Part shown: one piece after another, positions 6,370-7,027 of the stretch
Position numbering within the stretch: position 1 is the stretch's first letter
Layout of the letters: each line of letters starts with the position of its first letter
Origin: J061 sp003695725 [NCBI: Candidatus Schekmanbacteria bacterium]
GTDB lineage: Bacteria; Schekmanbacteria; GWA2-38-11
Direction: 5' to 3'
NCBI GenBank assembly: GCA_003695725.1
Contig: RFHX01000179.1
Coordinates: 1 to 7,027 of the forward strand
Length of the DNA: 7,027 bases
Made by a program: the position numbers and the translations under genes
Notes under the pieces: generated by a model
Told to the model about the DNA's origin: nothing
The model's database searches: none
The model's input: only the letters and a program-made list of their open reading frames with translations

Positions 6370-6849
6370 CTACATCTTATATTTTCCAAAATCTTCCGGT
6401 TTGAGATTTTCAAGAAGCTCTTTCCATTTTTCATCTGTGTCTATTTCGGAAATATCAACTGAATTTGCCGCTTTTAAAACAAACTCTTCTACATAGATTG
6501 GCGCATTAGTCCTCAAAGCAAGTGCTATCGCATCGCTTGGCCTTGAATCGATTTCCAAGATTGTTCCGTCTTTCTGAAGCTCGATGACAGCATAAAAAGT
6601 ATTATTCCGAAGGTCATTTATGATTATCTTTTTAACTTTACAGCTTATCTTTTCTATAATGTTCCGGAGAAGGTCATGTGTCATAGGCCTAGGGGTAGCA
6701 GTCTTCTCCAATTCCAACGCTATAGCAGTGGCTTCAAAATATCCCACCCAAATAGGAAGCATTACAGTCATATCGACATCTTTTAAAATGACAATTGGTG
6801 TTTTAGAAACTGGGTCAAGCATTAAATTGCTAACTTTCATTTCTTTCAT
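6370..6849 (-). CDS. Bifunctional nuclease family protein (DUF151)
   Basis: A 159-residue protein covering the whole DUF151/BFN domain. Conserved blocks are LPIWVGYFEATAIALELE (31-48), PRPMTHDLL (53-61), INDLRNNTFYAVIEL (77-91) and IDSRPSDAIALALRTNAPIYV (from 100). A variable acidic C-terminal tail follows, ending near EDFGKYKM. Some plant and bacterial members show RNase and DNase activity, and the actinobacterial and thermotogal members are structurally known, but a physiological substrate in bacteria is not settled. No signal peptide or membrane segment is present, so it should be cytosolic. The ATG at 6849 has an AAGGA site 9 nt upstream; a second ATG three codons later is also possible but less well placed. 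It heads a likely transcription unit with uvrC, 65 nt downstream. Association with DNA repair is suggested only by this position. Confidence 0.93.
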   Translation of the reverse strand: MKEMKVSNLMLDPVSKTPIVILKDVDMTVMLPIWVGYFEATAIALELEKTATPRPMTHDLLRNIIEKISCKVKKIIINDLRNNTFYAVIELQKDGTILEIDSRPSDAIALALRTNAPIYVEEFVLKAANSVDISEIDTDEKWKELLENLKPEDFGKYKM

Positions 6850-6858
6850 TATTCTATT

Positions 6859-6863
6859 TCCTT
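6859..6863 (-). promoter_or_regulatory. Ribosome binding site of the DUF151 gene
   Basis: AAGGA on the minus strand lies 9 nt before the ATG at 6847-6849 and 18 nt before the alternative ATG at 6838-6840. This favours the upstream start. Confidence 0.65.
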
Positions 6864-6909
6864 ATAAGAAATTTAACTAATATCTTATCGTCACCTTTGT
6901 AGATATAAT

Positions 6910-6937
6910 ATAATATTTAATTCTAAATTCAAGTCAA
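6910..6937 (-). promoter_or_regulatory. Sigma-70 type promoter ahead of the DUF151 gene
   Basis: TTGACT (6932-6937, 5 of 6 consensus) and TATTAT (6910-6915, 5 of 6) are separated by 16 nt of AT-rich sequence on the minus strand. Transcription would start near 6902-6904, giving a leader of roughly 50 nt with the AAGGA site near its end. The -35 box overlaps the TGA stop codon of the gene entering from the right, so the promoter begins where that gene ends. This is the best promoter match in the window; it probably serves both the DUF151 gene and uvrC. Confidence 0.65.
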
Positions 6938-7027
6938 CTGACATTGTTTTCTTCAGAAATTTTTTCTTCTTCCATTTCTACTTTCATTTTTATGATTTTT
7001 TTTAGATTAGCTTCCAATATTGTTATA
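6934..7027 (-). CDS. C-terminal end of an unidentified protein (runs off the right edge)
   Basis: The minus-strand frame entering from the right edge is open for 30 codons and ends in TGA at 6934-6936. It reads ITILEANLKKIIKMKV, then an acidic tail MEEEKISEENNVS. A charged tail just before a promoter on the same strand fits the end of a real gene. The ITILEANLKK part faintly recalls the last strand of a TRAM domain, as in MiaB, which I recall upstream of DUF151 genes in some Deltaproteobacteria. That is a guess; 30 residues cannot decide it, and a chance open frame in AT-rich DNA is also possible. Confidence 0.45.
   Translation of the reverse strand, partial: ITILEANLKKIIKMKVEMEEEKISEENNVS

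Noticed and set aside
6871-6900. AAAGGTG in the leader of the DUF151 gene, considered as the ribosome site of a leader peptide
   Set aside because: Only a GTG followed by a handful of codons to TAG fits, and nothing supports a peptide or attenuator there.

Overview
The window is AT-rich bacterial DNA in which every supported gene lies on the minus strand, so the order of transcription runs from the right edge to the left. It reads: 3' end of an unidentified gene, a bifunctional-nuclease (DUF151) gene, uvrC, an EF-G-like translational GTPase, a small MerR-type regulator, tRNA-Pro(GGG), surE, pcm, tRNA-Pro(CGG), and the start of a TIGR00725/LOG-like nucleotide-binding protein. Gaps are short (4 to 65 nt), except for 195 nt between uvrC and the EF-G gene and about 84 nt ahead of the nuclease gene. 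The two best promoter-like sequences sit in those two gaps.

The organism cannot be named from this. The combination of a MerR regulator, a tRNA-Pro and surE-pcm resembles, from memory, neighbourhoods in Deltaproteobacteria (Geobacter and relatives) and related uncultured phyla. The low GC content, a DUF151 nuclease and an EF-G of the EF-G-2 type argue against an enteric host. Neither tRNA gene encodes its CCA end. No phage, insertion sequence, CRISPR array or horizontally acquired cassette was seen.

Right part (4448-7027): a consensus-like promoter overlaps the stop codon of the truncated right-edge gene and should drive the nuclease gene and probably uvrC. Middle (2162-4447): the EF-G-like GTPase is intact but departs from canonical EF-G at two GTPase motifs: the catalytic His of DTPGH is Asp, and the Lys of NKxD is Met. 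An inverted repeat overlaps its candidate promoter. Left part (1-2116): two proline tRNA genes with different anticodons bracket the damage-control pair surE (nucleotide phosphatase) and pcm (isoaspartyl methyltransferase).

The set is mostly housekeeping: nucleotide excision repair, protein repair, nucleotide clean-up and translation. The features worth a second look are the altered GTPase motifs and the two tRNAs embedded among protein genes. The CGG tRNA ends only four bases before the next start codon, so its maturation could leave a nearly leaderless mRNA. No clearly undescribed system was found.
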